Assembly (NCBI RefSeq): GCF_018139145.2
Contig: NC_059500.1
Span: 42,017,437-42,081,436, forward strand
Origin: Gymnogyps californianus
Lineage: Eukaryota; Chordata; Aves; Accipitriformes; Cathartidae
Reading direction: 5' to 3'
DNA length: 64,000 nucleotides
Shown: piece after piece, positions 1-12,721 of the stretch
Layout: every line of letters starts with the position of its first letter
Numbering within the stretch: position 1 is the first letter of the stretch
Notes under the pieces: generated by a model
The model's database searches: none
What the model saw: the letters and a program-made list of their open reading frames with translations, nothing else
Told to the model about the DNA's origin: nothing
Position numbers and translations under genes: made by a program

Positions 1-973
1 TTCTTACAGCGAAGTTACTGGTTAAAAAGGAATGGATTCTATGCTCCTGGTTTTGCAGTGGCAGACATCTGCCTGCTCGCCTACTGGCGGACGTTTCTCT
101 TTTAAGTGAAATATAACCACTTCCCTTGCACTAACCAAGAATTTGGGCCAGAATTTTCAGGCACTAAACCTCTGAAGAAGCTATTTTGCAATTTAAACTC
201 ACCATGATATGATTTATTAATTGTTGAAACCAGTTGAACCAGGCTATCAGAAATTTGTGCTTGCTTTCTTATCAGTCAAACTAGCGCTGATATATAATAT
301 GGAATGTGTTAACATTAGTCCATAATATGTAAAGTTAAAGTTTAATCTTTTTCATCTAAATAGCTTATCTGTCAATGTTTGAAAACTACCTTACATGTAC
401 TGTATCTGCTTTATCCTATTGAAGGCCTGATTCCTCATCACTTTCCTAATACAATAATTTGTCATTAACTGTGGCAGGTATGGGATTAATCCATACAGAA
501 AAATTGATAGGTTTGCTTTCCATGGAGATACCTACAAAAGGAGACTCTGAGAGAAGAAATTCTACTGGAAGCCTTTTGCAGACATTTTGTTAATCATTGA
601 CTGAGAGCAATCAGTATTGAACAGAACATAAACTTTGTTCTCACATTTTTTGTGTGTTTTAGGAAGCATTTTGTGGAATATTTTGGCACGATGCGTGCAA
701 CACACTTTTGTTTCAAGGGAAAGATGCATCTTAAGCTCCACAGATCAAGGAATCTTAGCCACAAAATGGAAATTCTGCTTTTAACCTAGCTTGAAGTTCT
801 GCATAACATTTTGCCCCACCTAGTAGTAAGCCTGGACTACCTGTCTGCATGGTATCCACTCAGCCTTACAACAGAGGCAACATGTTCTCACAGAATTTTT
901 TTTATTTTGCAGAATCAGCATTTTGAGATTAAATACTGTTCCACTGGAAGTTTTCCAGTGAGCTCTAAAGGCA
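1..973. other. 5' flank, no gene seen
   Basis: AT-rich intergenic sequence upstream of the first CR1 copy. Reading frames are short and interrupted, and I see no splice-bordered coding exon, RNA gene or repeat family I recognise. Confidence 0.6.
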
Positions 974-1895
974 GTAGAATCATAGAATTGTTTAGGTTGG
1001 AAAAGACCTTTAAGATCATCAAGTCCAACTGTTAACCTACTACTGCCAAGTCCACCACTGAACCATGTCCCTAAGTGCCACATCTACATGTCTTTTAAAT
1101 ACCTCCAGGGATGGTGACTCAACCACTTCCCTGGGCAGCCTGTTCCAATGCTTGACAACCATTTTGGTGAAGAAATTTTTCCTAATATCCAACTTAAACC
1201 TCCCCTGGCACATCTTGAGGCCATCTCCTCTCATCTTATTGCTTGTTACCTAAGAGAAGAGACCAATACCCACCTCGCTACAACCTCCTTTCAGGTAGTT
1301 GTAGAGAGCGATAAGGTCTCCCCTCAGCCTCGTTTTCTTCAGGATAAACAACCCCAGTTCCCTCAGCCACTCCTCATAAGACTTGTGTGCTCTAGACCCT
1401 TCACCAGCTTCGTTGCCTTTCTTTGGACACACTCCAGCACCTCAATGTCTTTCTTGTAGTGAGGGGCCCAAAACTGAACACAGTATTTAAGGTATGGCCT
1501 CACCAGTGCTGAGTACAAAGGGATGATCACTTCCCTAGTCCTGTTGACCACATTATTTCTGATACAAGGCAGGATGCTATTGGCCTTTGGCCACCTGGTG
1601 ACACTGCTGGCTTCTATTCAGCTGGCTATCGACCAACATCCCCAGGTCCTTTACTGCCAGCCAGCTTTCCAGCCACTCTTCCCCAAGCCTGTAGCGTTGC
1701 ATGGGGTTGTTGTGACCCAAGTGCAGGACCCGGCACTCAGCCTTGTTGAGTCTCATACAATTGGCCTCAGCCCATCAATCCAGCCTGTCCAGATCTCTCT
1801 GTAGAGCCTTCCTACCCTCAAGCAGATCAACACTCCCATCTAGCTTGGTATCACCTGCAAACCTACTGAGGGTGCACTTGATCCCCTTGTCCAGT
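974..1895 (-). mobile_element. CR1 LINE, 5'-truncated copy
   Basis: A 3' fragment of a CR1 non-LTR retrotransposon, sense strand minus. The + strand opens with the reverse complement of the typical CR1 tail, with ATTCTATGA-like units near 974-990. It then runs through the end of the reverse-transcriptase ORF: the minus-strand peptide around 1040-1234 carries the C-terminal signature [20 protein letters not shown]. Further 5' lie the blocks [12 protein letters not shown] and [15 protein letters not shown]. The reading frame is broken by several frameshifts, and the RT active-site motif usually read FADD is FAGD here. Similarity stops near 1895, the usual 5' truncation of CR1 insertions. It is a dead copy. 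Confidence 0.93.
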
Positions 1896-2683
1896 AGTTT
1901 TAATCTGACAGATCCACCACAAGAAACCAAGGCTATTTGTCTGCTGGCCATGTGCCTAAGCACAGGCTCTGTGGCTTTATGCTGCTTCTAAATATTCCCC
2001 AGAAGTATGAGCAGTTTCTCCATTACTTTTTATTTTGATGTTGGACCAGAAATTTTCCTGTTGCGTTTCTACTTTTTGAGGCCTGCCCACACAGTCTGTC
2101 TTTGGGACTTGCCTGCCCTCTCTGCACAAACTCTTTTAAGTCTTCTTAAGGGGGTGCTTCCATCTAACAGGCAAGGCCTACGGAAGTGGAAGCCATGTGC
2201 CTCACCTTGCCCAGTCAGCAACCAAATATCCATGGATTTTAGGAATAAATTTTATTTTGTATAGCCCCCTTTCTTGACAGCCACTGCTTTGAAATTCTTA
2301 CAGGGGTCTGCCTCCTACGGGGCTGAGACAGGGAAGCATGCTTACTCAAGAGTCCTGCAGATTAGGATCTGCAGAAGTAGGACCCTTCACAGGAGCACCC
2401 AGATGTTGCTCTAGGTTCTTAGTGGGTGAATAGTTTTATAGCATTTTTTATGGTCTTCTGGAATCCTATACATATTAGTTCTCTACAGGCAAAATCAACT
2501 GTTACAGAAAGAGACATAACGCTATAGTGAAGTCCCTTCTCCAGTGACTAGAGCCTAGAGAGTCTATCAGTACAGCAGAAGATACATCTGGTGGCATGTT
2601 GGAACAAATTGGTATTTTTCGTTTGCCAAAGTTATAAAACTTGCCTTTAAATTTATAAAGATTCCCAAGAGCATCTGTCATTC
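1896..2683. other. intergenic, no gene seen
   Basis: Unique-looking sequence between the CR1 fragment and the solo LTR. The longest open frame (2007-2264, +) has no recognisable motif and no splice context. The last five bases (2679-2683) form one half of the LTR target-site duplication. Confidence 0.5.
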
Positions 2684-3280
2684 TGTAGTGATTTAACCCC
2701 AGCCGTCAACGAAGCACCACACAGCCGCTCGCTCACTTCCCCCCGCTGGGATGGGGGAAGAGAACTGGAAGGGTAAAAGTGAGAAAACTCATGGGATGAG
2801 ATAAAGACAGTTTAACAGGTAAAGCAAAAGCCGCATGCGCAAGCAAAGCAAAACAAGGAATTCATTCACCACTTCCCATTGGCAGGCAGGTGTTCAGCCA
2901 TCTCCAGGAAAGCAGGGCTCCATCACACCTAACAGTTACTTGGGAAGACAAAATGCCATCACTCTGAATGTCCCCCCCTTCCTTCTTCTTCCCCCAGCTT
3001 TATATGCTGAGTATGATGTCATATGGTCTGGAATATTCCTTTGGACAGTTGGGGTCAGCTGTCCTGGCTATGTCCCCTCCCAACTTCTTGTGCACCCCCA
3101 GCCTACTCGCTGGTGGGGTGGTGTGAGAAGCAGAAAAGGCCTCGACTCTGTGTAAGCACTGCTCAGCAATAACTAAAACATCCCTGTATTATCAACATTG
3201 TTTTCAGCATAAATCCGAAACATAGCCTCATAATAGCTCCTAGGAAGAAAATTAACTCTATCCCAGCCAAAACCAGCACA
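2684..3280 (-). mobile_element. solo LTR, endogenous retrovirus, copy 1
   Basis: A 597-base solo LTR, sense strand minus. It is bounded by TG...CA in the form TGTAGTGATTTAACC at 2684 and ...CCAGCACA ending at 3280, and flanked by a perfect 5-bp target-site duplication, CATTC (2679-2683 and 3281-3285). In sense orientation a TATA-like GCATATAAA lies at about 2999-3007. No gag, pol or env remains, so the internal part was lost by LTR-LTR recombination. A 5-bp duplication suits class III (ERVL-like) or class I elements; it resembles abundant LTRs of neoavian birds (TguLTR5-like, from memory). Its ends and U3 match the LTR at 62361-62959, but the middle (about 2820-2990) does not. Confidence 0.88.
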
Positions 3281-6200
3281 CATTCTCTGAGTCAGACTGA
3301 ATACAGCATGCTACAAAACACACATGGTGTGCTATCTCATAAATACCTTACTTTACTCTTTCATCACTTCTTAATGCTTCACTCCTCTCATAATAAGAGC
3401 AAAAAAAAGACTTTTTTTCAAGTTTAAAGCAAGTGGGTCTTCTTTTCAACTGGAAACCTTGAACAGTGGCAAAAAATATTTCAAGGACATATGGAAGATA
3501 TGGAAGTAACCTATGTTTCCAAACCAAATATTTATTTCCAGAAGACTTAGCCCATGAAAGGCTATAGATCTTTCAACAGTTAATGCCCTTCTTGGGCTAC
3601 TGCATACCAAAAATTGTGACTTTTCAATGCTAGTAAGTCCTTCCTGTGTATTTCTGCATATTGATGTGTAGCAGTGATTCTTGTATGCAACAAGCAACAG
3701 ATGACTCAAAGGAACGTCAAAATTTCTGAAAAGTTTACCAGATCATTTTAATAAAAAAATATTTTCCTTTAGGAGAAGTGATGTTTTTAAATATACTTTT
3801 TAAATTGTAAGTGCTTTCAACCCCATAATGTGCAAATCTGCTGATAGGTATGGTGGGGATATGCTATAAAGAAGCAATGACATTACATTACAAGATGCAG
3901 AAATGGAATGTCTCTTCTTTCAAGCAATTTGGATGCACCTGCATTTCTACAAGTTGTCATTTTTTTTTTTATAAAAAGAACCAAAATAGTTGATTTCTGA
4001 AGGACAAGGAAGTAAATTTAAGGTAATAGCAATAATATGCCAGGAAGTGCAGTCGAGGTCATTGAATACTAAAAGCTGTGACCATTTGTTGATCGATCTA
4101 CTAATTCCAGTTGAGAGTACCATAAAAATGTAGGTCTCAGTCCTGAGGAAGTATCATCCATGATTGACAGAGAGGTATTTTTTCCCATTAGAAAGAGTCA
4201 GACTTCCTTGGGGACAGACTAGCTCTTTGCTTTTCCTCACTATGCTGGATTTCAGATGTGAGAATCTAAATGAAGAAGGACACCTGGTAGAGGTTTGAAA
4301 CAGTGTGTTGGTAGATAGAGAATTGTCAAATTGAAAGACAATTGAGTGTGACTTCTACCACATAACAGCAACTCACAGCCATTAGGTTTCTTTCTTATTT
4401 AAGCAAGGCTTATCAATTCCCACTAAGCTTCATGCACAGGTTTGAGAAACCTGAGTCAATGCTTGTAAAATGGATAATATGAAAAAAAAATATTCCAGAA
4501 GTTCCCTTTGTTAAATAATGCAGGACTTGAACAACAGCATAAAGAGAATCATACTCACATTAAATGAGCTTTATTATTTCAAACATACATATAAACATGT
4601 AGGAATGCCTTTGACGCTGTTTATGAGAAAGTTCAAAATATATTTGATTTAAAATGTAGACTGATTGATTTTTTCATACCTTCCATAATTTTTGTCATTT
4701 AAGTATACTTAAAAGAGAGCTTTTTAGTATACGTAAACCCAATCATGCACTCTGTATAGAAATGTCTGCTTATATTCCCCAAATTGCTATGACTTCCCAC
4801 AAAAGGTTGTTTTAAAGTTCTTTTTGGCTAAAGATTGGGAGAAACTCCACCAGAAAGAAAACACGGCTTAAGACTACACATTATCAATGTAGCATGGGGT
4901 TGCTAGCATGAAATCTGCATGTCTGCTGATGTGGCTCCTTCCCTTTGCAGTTACTGCAGCTTTATTAGATCTAGACATATGAGAGCACAAAGCTGTCATC
5001 CATGATGCCTAGAGTTCTTTCTTCTCATATTGGCTTTGTTGTTGTATCACTGGGTACATTGGCTGTCTTTTACTATTTCTTCAGTTGCATCTTTTTTCTA
5101 TCTTGAATTTCTGTCTAAAATCTCAACGCAAATATTTGATGAAAACAAACAAACAAACAAAAACCAAAAGGAAAGAAGTGAGGTATCTTTGTGATCATAT
5201 CTGACTATGCATCCAAACTTTTTCAAGAAGTAGAAGGAAATTGTGGCAGTACAGAAGGGCCTGCACAGGACCTTTCCACATCAGAAAGCACTGTTTCACA
5301 GCTATCAAGTCCCAGTATCTGATAATAGCACACTCTGTGACACAAGGAGAAGGGAACTACAGACAGTGTTCCTTGGAAAGGAACGTAGATGCTGCTGTTT
5401 TGAAACAGCAAGCTTCTCCTCTTGCTATTGTACCTACTGGCTATCCTGATATTCTGTGGAAAGGTAAGACAAGGTCCACGATGGCTGCTGTTGCTCCTCT
5501 CCCACGTTGGCACATTATCGTGTTATGCTGGTGTCATTCCAGTAGTTTGCATTGATCAGTAAACTAGGGTTGCTGTTCCTGTATGTCAGCAACTGTAAAT
5601 GCCAAACAAAAAATTCAATGTTTTGACTGTTGTTTTTTCCAGTGGAGGCCTGAGTGTGGCCTTTGGAAATGATTTTAATATATAACATTAGCACCCAGTC
5701 ACATTTCTTCAGTTCTTCAGAGTTGTTTTGTGGTTATTCCAGCTAGTTCCCCATTGCAATGGGTTGAACTACCTCACCCTTACTCCACAAGGTAAGTCAG
5801 CATACTGCAAAGCTGCATCCCATCAAAAAAGCTTTTTTCCTCGCAGAAAAGCTCCATGGACTAGTTTCCACCAAACTACCCAGCACATGGTTGATAACGA
5901 GCTCTAAATGAGGTAGCGTGGACATTGGAAGTGATCTAGCTGTGACCACTAATTGCAAAGCAGGTTCTGAACTGCACCTCTTTACTGTATTTTAGCATGC
6001 TTCCTGTTCCATTTCAAATCTTCTTTTCCACAGCTGCTATGAGCATAGACCTATATATTTTGAAGCAGAATCTTAAACAGGGTTTGTGAAGAACCGTTTG
6101 GTCACACGAATCTTTGTTTCTGCCCCTTAAAAGCTCACCTCTGATGACATGAAAGAAAAAATTGAACAAGCATTGCTTATTTTTTAGTGTTCTTAATCCT

Positions 6201-7073
6201 ATCCTCAGTTCCTACAAAGACGGCACAATAATCAGATTGGTGAAGCTAAAACCTAGGCAATTTGCAAAATACTCCAAAGCAGTTATTAAAAAATACTTTA
6301 AAAGAAGTCCTTACTTTTTTAGCCAACATTTTTAATGTATTCTAGTTGTCAAAGATACAGCCCTAAATTTAAATTCTATGTGATTTCTTTTTGGTAAAAA
6401 GAAAAATCAAAAGGGATAAAACCCAATCTTGCTTATGTGATTGCTTCCCTTTAACACCTTCAACACCTACAGCTGTTCTAACTAGAACCCTGGTACTTGA
6501 TTTCCAAACTACAGACTTCTTCCTTTTGAACTAAAAGGAGAGGTCTTTTAGCAGTGAGCTGTAGCTGGACATGTAAGTCCTTACTGTACTGAAAACAATC
6601 ACTAGACACATAACCAGCCCTATCCTCAGCGACAGAAACCTCAGTCCTTCACATACCCATGGATAAAAGGCTAGGTTTACAAGAAGCAGCGAAATGACTG
6701 GGCCCAACCTACTTGCAACAAAATGATTAATAGCTCCACTTGACTAAATCATCTTTCTTAAATACCTCTGGCACATGAATATTCAACAGATTTAAGTAAA
6801 AGATAGGTTTCAAGTGGTAACACAACAACAGACTCTTTGATCTAGACTGACAAAACCAAAATTTTGAATTAGAATATTTCTAATATAATGAAAAAAATGA
6901 TTTGACTAATTTTGTTCTTGTTTCACAGAAACATTCTCACTTCCCTTTAAAGTAAATGGGTTAGACACCAAGCCAAACATTTTTCCAATCTGGAATTACA
7001 AGACTGGATGGAACAGGGTTTCATAATTGCAGCTGTTTTTACCCTGAAACCTGGGGGTGTTACTTGGCATGTT

Positions 7074-7090
7074 AAAAAAAAAAAAAAAAA
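7074..7090. repeat. A17 homopolymer
   Basis: An uninterrupted run of 17 A. No SINE or LINE body is visible upstream, so it is not clearly a retroposon tail. Confidence 0.9.
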
Positions 7091-8877
7091 GCCACCTAGT
7101 GGTGCTTTTGTGGGACCAAACCAACACGACTACATACATGAAGTAGCGCAGGAATCTCTGAATTGACTGGCTTTAGTGTTCTTTCATAAAACCAGAGGAG
7201 TACACCACAGTGGAAGTTGCTGGATTCCCCTAACAAACCACTGACTCGTTCATTTTATTGTGCAGCAGCTGGAGAGCAAGACGTAACTTTTGAGCACGTC
7301 CCATTGTAATGCTCTGCAGCCTTGGAAGACACGTCTTTTCTCCCTCCCACCAGCAGGCAGCAGGAATAATGCAAACGGGAAATGAGGGAATGGTGTGTGG
7401 AACAGAAAAAGTGTCATCTCAGAAAAGGCATCATGTATTCTAAAAACAGTATCTGAGAGTTTTAAATTAACAGAGGAAATCTAGACATATCACCATCCCA
7501 TATGAGCTCTAATATGCCATTCTTCACTATACTAAAATCTCAGTCTGGTACTGAGTACAGCAGACAGTCACTTCGCTCTTGCCTACCAGACCCAGTGTGA
7601 ACCATACATAAGCTAGCTACATGGTCTCACAGTTTACCCTTTGTATGCAGACGAAAGGTACATCTATTCTCACGCTCTCCTTTAATCAGACTGAAGGATG
7701 AAGATAAGTTCACAGCTTGTTTGCTCTCTATCTGTAAATGTAAAATGTCAGCCTCCATCTAATAAGTTAAAGGACCAAGTATATATATCAGCCAGAATAT
7801 CCTTTCCACCAGTACACAATCAAATACTTCTTATAATTTCTTCTATTCTGCATACATTGATCACAAATCCCAGTGGCTTTCCATCTCCACAATCACGAAA
7901 CATCTTTTGATTAGCATTGTATTTGCTCGTGTGAATATATGAATGCGTGTGAGCGTGCACACGTGTGCATATGGAGGGAGAGAAAAAGTTGAACAACACA
8001 TTCTCATATTTAAAAATGTGAATGTTAAATCCCATCTGAATAAAGCACATTGCCCCAGAAAAGGACAGACTGGCTTGAAAGGAAAGTGCAACAACAAAGC
8101 AAAACAGTCTAAAGCACAACTTCGAATCAGTCATATGGTGGAACTTTTACAGCTGAGTGTGCATTTAATAAAATCAGATTCTACTGAAAAGGGAGAAATA
8201 TACTTTATCTTATTTTTGTATCAAACTTTGCGGAAAAAAAAAGAAACAGGAACTCTTACACTGCAAGAAGAATGTTTCACAATTTTTTATCATGTGATAA
8301 AAAGTTAAGGTCTTTTGGACTCTTAATTACAGAACTATCTTAAGGGTTTTTTTTTATTCTTAAGCTATCAACAGATATTTATGATTTCATTTAAATTATT
8401 CTCCAAGTATTGATTTGGTGGAAAAAGCTACATTAATATGTCTGTTTTCACAGATATACATATTTGAAAACAGATGATCTAAATGAAGGTGGTATTCCTT
8501 CAGGCAGGCTGTTTGCATTTATCAACATCACTCCAATACTTCCAGCGTGTTTTAACACTTTCTCAGGTGCCAGTTGCGGTTTGACATTTATACCGAGGAA
8601 CAGAAGGTATAAAATGGTGAAAGCAGAAGACAACAGCATTCCCTGGCATCTGATGCTCTAAAAGGGACATTTTTAAGCATTCCGTATTCATTCTGAATAA
8701 TCATTTGGAACAGGAATAGGGAAAAAAAAGTGAGGTTGCTTTGGTTAGACTTTCAATTAATCACGGCATGAACTGAAAGTTTTACACCTCTGGATCAGGT
8801 TCTGTCTTCCCAATCCTTCGGATTCACTGAATGCCCTGCCTGGGAATTGAACGGATCAGTTGCTACCTCAGGCTGTT

Positions 8878-8937
8878 GTATATGTATACATGTATGTGTA
8901 CATGTATGTGTATTACCAATATATATGTATGTATGCA
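8878..8937. repeat. degenerate TATG/TGTA microsatellite
   Basis: Imperfect TATG, TGTA and TA units of alternating purine and pyrimidine, in two blocks separated by a short interruption near 8912-8918. Confidence 0.85.
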
Positions 8938-9745
8938 TAAATAACTTCCTGATTTACTGAAGAACATCTCTCTTTTTTTTTTCAAAACAATCAAGAAACA
9001 CCAAATTATACCCTGTCTCATGCAAACCTTTGTATCATATCCATCATTTAGTATATACCACATTTAGTGCCCTAAACAGTGCCTGTGAGTCTCCCTTTCT
9101 TCTTAGCTGATGTAAGCAAAAGATGGGAATAACATTTATACATTTTTGCTATATTTTATCTGTACAGGATGCTTATAAAATTGTGCTTGTCCAGAAAATT
9201 TGGGAAAGCATAACACTCACTTTTTCATTCAAGTAACACTTCAAAAGTGAAACATCTTATTCACGAGTGGGCAACTAATAGTCACATACTAGATAGAAAA
9301 TGGAGTTCTATCAGAGGCTTAAGGTAATACAGTCTATCTTCTATAAAAGAATAATCTTTCTGGCTTGAACCAGATGCTAGTAGTCTAGCTTTTTTGTAAT
9401 AGTCTTCCACTCATTAAGAAAATATCTAATTAGGCCCAAGACTTCACGTAATGGTTTCTCAAATGTTTTCAATGAAAAAAATAATAATCCAGCAAAGCAA
9501 ATATCTAAAGTAGCAGTTAAAAATAAATTAAACTTTATTTTCCACTCTCTTATGCTTTTCAAATACTTATTATCCAGATAAATGTGTTCTTCGCTTTTAC
9601 TGGAGATTTACTGCAGAGTTTCAACTTCTTGCAATGACACAACAATGTTCCAGGGGACTGCCAACATAATAAGCTGATTGATTTGAAGATTTCTATTTTT
9701 AAAGTTCCACTATATTCCCATTAGAAGTTAAAAATCCTGTGGAAT

Positions 9746-9769
9746 AAAAAAAAAAAAAAAAAAAAAAAA
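9746..9769. repeat. A24 homopolymer
   Basis: Twenty-four consecutive A after GGAAT. No recognisable retroposon lies immediately upstream, so I call it a simple repeat. Confidence 0.9.
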
Positions 9770-11383
9770 GTGATAGAAGACTATCTAGAGAAAGACGTAT
9801 ATTGTTCTGAACTCAACAGCTGCTGACTAAATATTTTCTCGTACTGTATTCCAGATAAACTATATTCTAGCACTTCTCTGTGGAAGTAACAAGTCCCAGA
9901 TGTCCTTTGCAGGCAAAAGAAGGCGGCATTCATGCACGGCAGCAAAATTATGAAAGACCTTAAAATAAGAAAGAGTGGACAAAGAGGGACAAATACTCCT
10001 TACAGTAAAATTCTGCAACCTACACCCAGCGACTTTTCTGCAGTTGCACAGGTTTCTTGAGAAGAAAGCTATGCTTGACAACTAGGTTAAGATAGGTGAT
10101 TCCAGGTGGTTGCTTTTCTCTCTCCTTACATATCCCAAGCAGGAAAACACTCAGTATATTTTAGGACATTCAGTGTATTTTACTAGACATGTCAAGTACC
10201 TGGGATGAAATCCTACCCCAGCTGAAGTGAATGGGACCTGTTGAATGCATAGAGCAAGATACATACACAGTTGGTATTCCTATAGTTAGCCCTGTACCTC
10301 ATACATTGAGAGTCTCTCACGCTTTATGACCCAGGGAACAGGGATGCACATCAGCTTGATTTATGATATTAAACAAGGTAGGGTGATGTGTGGGGCAGAG
10401 AAAAGGAGACCAGGTTCATGGCTGTGCTGCAACTGGCAGCCCACATTCAAGGGAAACCATTAGAAGACAACCAACCCGGTGCTATACCCCTTCTTCTGTA
10501 CATGACCTGTTCCCCTCCTGGGGCCTTCTGCGAGGTGTCTCACAGCTTGAGATAGAAGTAAGTCGGGAAATATGCTTCCCGTTCCTATTGTTTTCAAACA
10601 CAGGGGCAAAATATGCCAGGCTTTGTTGAGCAATTTGCTTGTGGGAGTTTTGCTCAACTGAGGATTCAGAAGTTGTCTTGTGGTTTGGCTGGCTAGTTCA
10701 GAGAGAACCAACCAATATTCAAAAATTATTTCAAAACATGTGTGACCTTGTCTGCACCATCTGTCCAGTTCAGCAGGAGCCCTGTGTGAACCACTTAAAG
10801 AAAACTGGTTTAGAACACAGCCTTTTCTCTTTCCGTAGTATATCAGCATAGGACAGACCTAAAGTTGAACAATGACCTGTGATTTGTTTTTTCTCCCCAC
10901 ATTTATTTGCTTTTTTTTCAGTGGTATGATAGTATAAGAAAAGAAACTGTACAATCCTCTAATTCAAACTAGAGTATGTGATTTCAAAATAAAAATATCT
11001 ACTTACTTAAATGACAAATTGTGATAGATGTTCAGTTGTCTCTCTATGTTCAGACATACCACAATTTATAAGAAACACAGGCAAAATCAAGCTCCTAAGA
11101 AAAGGATGTAAATAAAAACAAAATGGACAAAGCTTTACCAGATTAATTAAATGAATGAAATATCTCCGCTCTTTTAGAGGAGTTGCATTGGCATTGAAGT
11201 AACTGCCCTTCACTGCAGGTAGTACATTTCTCTCAAAAATTAAATGCCATATTCTGAATTGTTCTGCAAGACTACAGAATTTGCCATGTAAAATGCATGT
11301 AGAGAATATCCCTAAATTCTTACCTACCTCTTCCTTTTGTTAGACAAATATTCTCCATCTTTGTTGAGCTAAAAGCAAAATCT

Positions 11384-11930
11384 GGAAAGAAAGAAGGAAA
11401 GGAAAGGGAAAAGGAAAGGGAAAGGGAGAAGGGAGAAGGGAGAAGGGAGAAGGGAGAAGGGAGAAGGGAAGGGAAGGGAAGGGAAGGGAAGGGAAGGGAA
11501 GGGAAGGGAAGGGAAGGGAAGGGAAGGGAAGGGAAGGGAAGGGAAGGGAAGGGAAGGGAAGGGAAGGGAAGGGAGAAGAGAAGAGAAGAGAAGAGAAGAG
11601 AAGAGAAGAGAAGAGAAGAGAAGAGAAGAGAAGAGAAGAGAAGAGAAGAGAAGAGAAGAAAGGAAAAGAAAGGAAAAGGAAAGGAAAAGGAAAAGGAAAG
11701 GAAAGGAAAAGGAAAGGAAAAAGGAAAGGAAAGGAAAGGAAAGGAAAGGAAAGGAAAGGAAAGGAAAGGAAAGGAAAGGAAAGGAAAGGAAAGGAAAGGA
11801 AAGGAAAGGAAAGGAAAGGAAAGGAAAGGAAAGGAAAGGAAAGGAAAAGGAAAGGAAAGGAAAGGAAAGGAAAGGAAAGGAAAGGAAAGGAAAGGAAAGG
11901 AAAGGAAAGGAAAGGAAAGGAAAGGAAAGG
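11384..11930. repeat. 547-base all-purine satellite tract
   Basis: The + strand has only A and G from 11384 to 11930. Units change in blocks: irregular GGAAA/GGGAAA at the left, GGGAGAA 7-mers (about 11424-11466), GGGAA (about 11467-11574), AGAAG (about 11575-11659), a mixed GGAAAA zone (about 11660-11720), then GGAAA (about 11721-11930). Long mirror-symmetric purine-pyrimidine tracts of this kind can adopt triplex (H-DNA) structure. The long minus-strand open frame across it (11340-11987, Phe/Leu/Ser/Pro repeats) is a by-product of repeats that lack stop codons. Confidence 0.97.
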
Positions 11931-12690
11931 TATTGTTGGTATGTTATGATGCAATAGAGTGTTTTCAGAAAAAATGTCTGACTTCATGGGACCTCATCAA
12001 TAATGGTCTACGCAACCAGTGGCTTTCTACAAATCCCCAAATACTGTTCTTGTCTTTCAAGGAAATCTCACTTGCAGACGTGAAGAGCACTGGTAGAAGT
12101 GCTCTTGTATTGAACCACGTTCAGAAGACTAATCATGTATCTCTTCCATTTAAGTGAAAGACCTTAATTCAAAAGCAAAATACTGACACTTAACTGTTAT
12201 CTGTCCATATGGGCAATATGACTACATTTAATCCAATGTATAATTATGCTAAATGGTTTATGTGCACATCTGTATGCCTTGTGCTTCTTACTCCCTGCTT
12301 TCCATGGTTTGCATTGGTGAGATTTGCAAACTATTTTATTGCAAAATTAATGAAGATTTAATGATTTCACTTATGTGATCCAGTCTGTTCCCAAAGTACA
12401 ACGTACTGCCAGTTCTAGGGCATAGACATTCTCCTGAGCTATGCTCTGGGGTCATGTATCATCGAGATTTTCTCCTGCATGGTTGCTACTTAACGCAGAC
12501 AGCTGAGCACCTGAGTATGCATAAGCACACTAACAGACAGTAAAGCTACAGCAGAAAATGTGAGAGGCTGGATAGAAAGTATCTTACTACCAACTGTTGA
12601 AGTTATAGCGGTAAATTATGGATATGTGCATACTTTTCATTGCTTTTGAGCACAGGTGGATAGATGGCAAATCATTCTTGTGCAAACCAC

Positions 12691-12721
12691 AAAAAAAAAA
12701 AAAAAAGAAAAAGAAAAAAAA
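12691..12721. repeat. A-rich tract
   Basis: Sixteen A followed by GAAAA-type units. The adjoining short + strand frames (12618-12989 and 12656-12859) read through it and show no family motif. Confidence 0.8.

Larger units (their letters stand above)
3286..11383. other. 5' flank, no gene seen
   Basis: About 8 kb of AT-rich intergenic sequence without a supportable gene. Open frames are all under 130 codons, unspliced and without family motifs; the longest is on the minus strand at 10460-10849. Local low-complexity pieces include A-runs at 7074-7090 and 9746-9769 and a TATG/TGTA stretch at 8878-8937. Confidence 0.55.

Noticed and set aside
5223..5555. Overlapping frames of 96-104 codons on both strands
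   Set aside because: No motif, no splice context and no repeat I recognise; consistent with chance openness.
11340..11987. 215-codon minus-strand frame of Phe/Leu/Ser/Pro repeats
   Set aside because: It is the translation of the all-purine satellite; five-base units without stop codons stay open in every frame.
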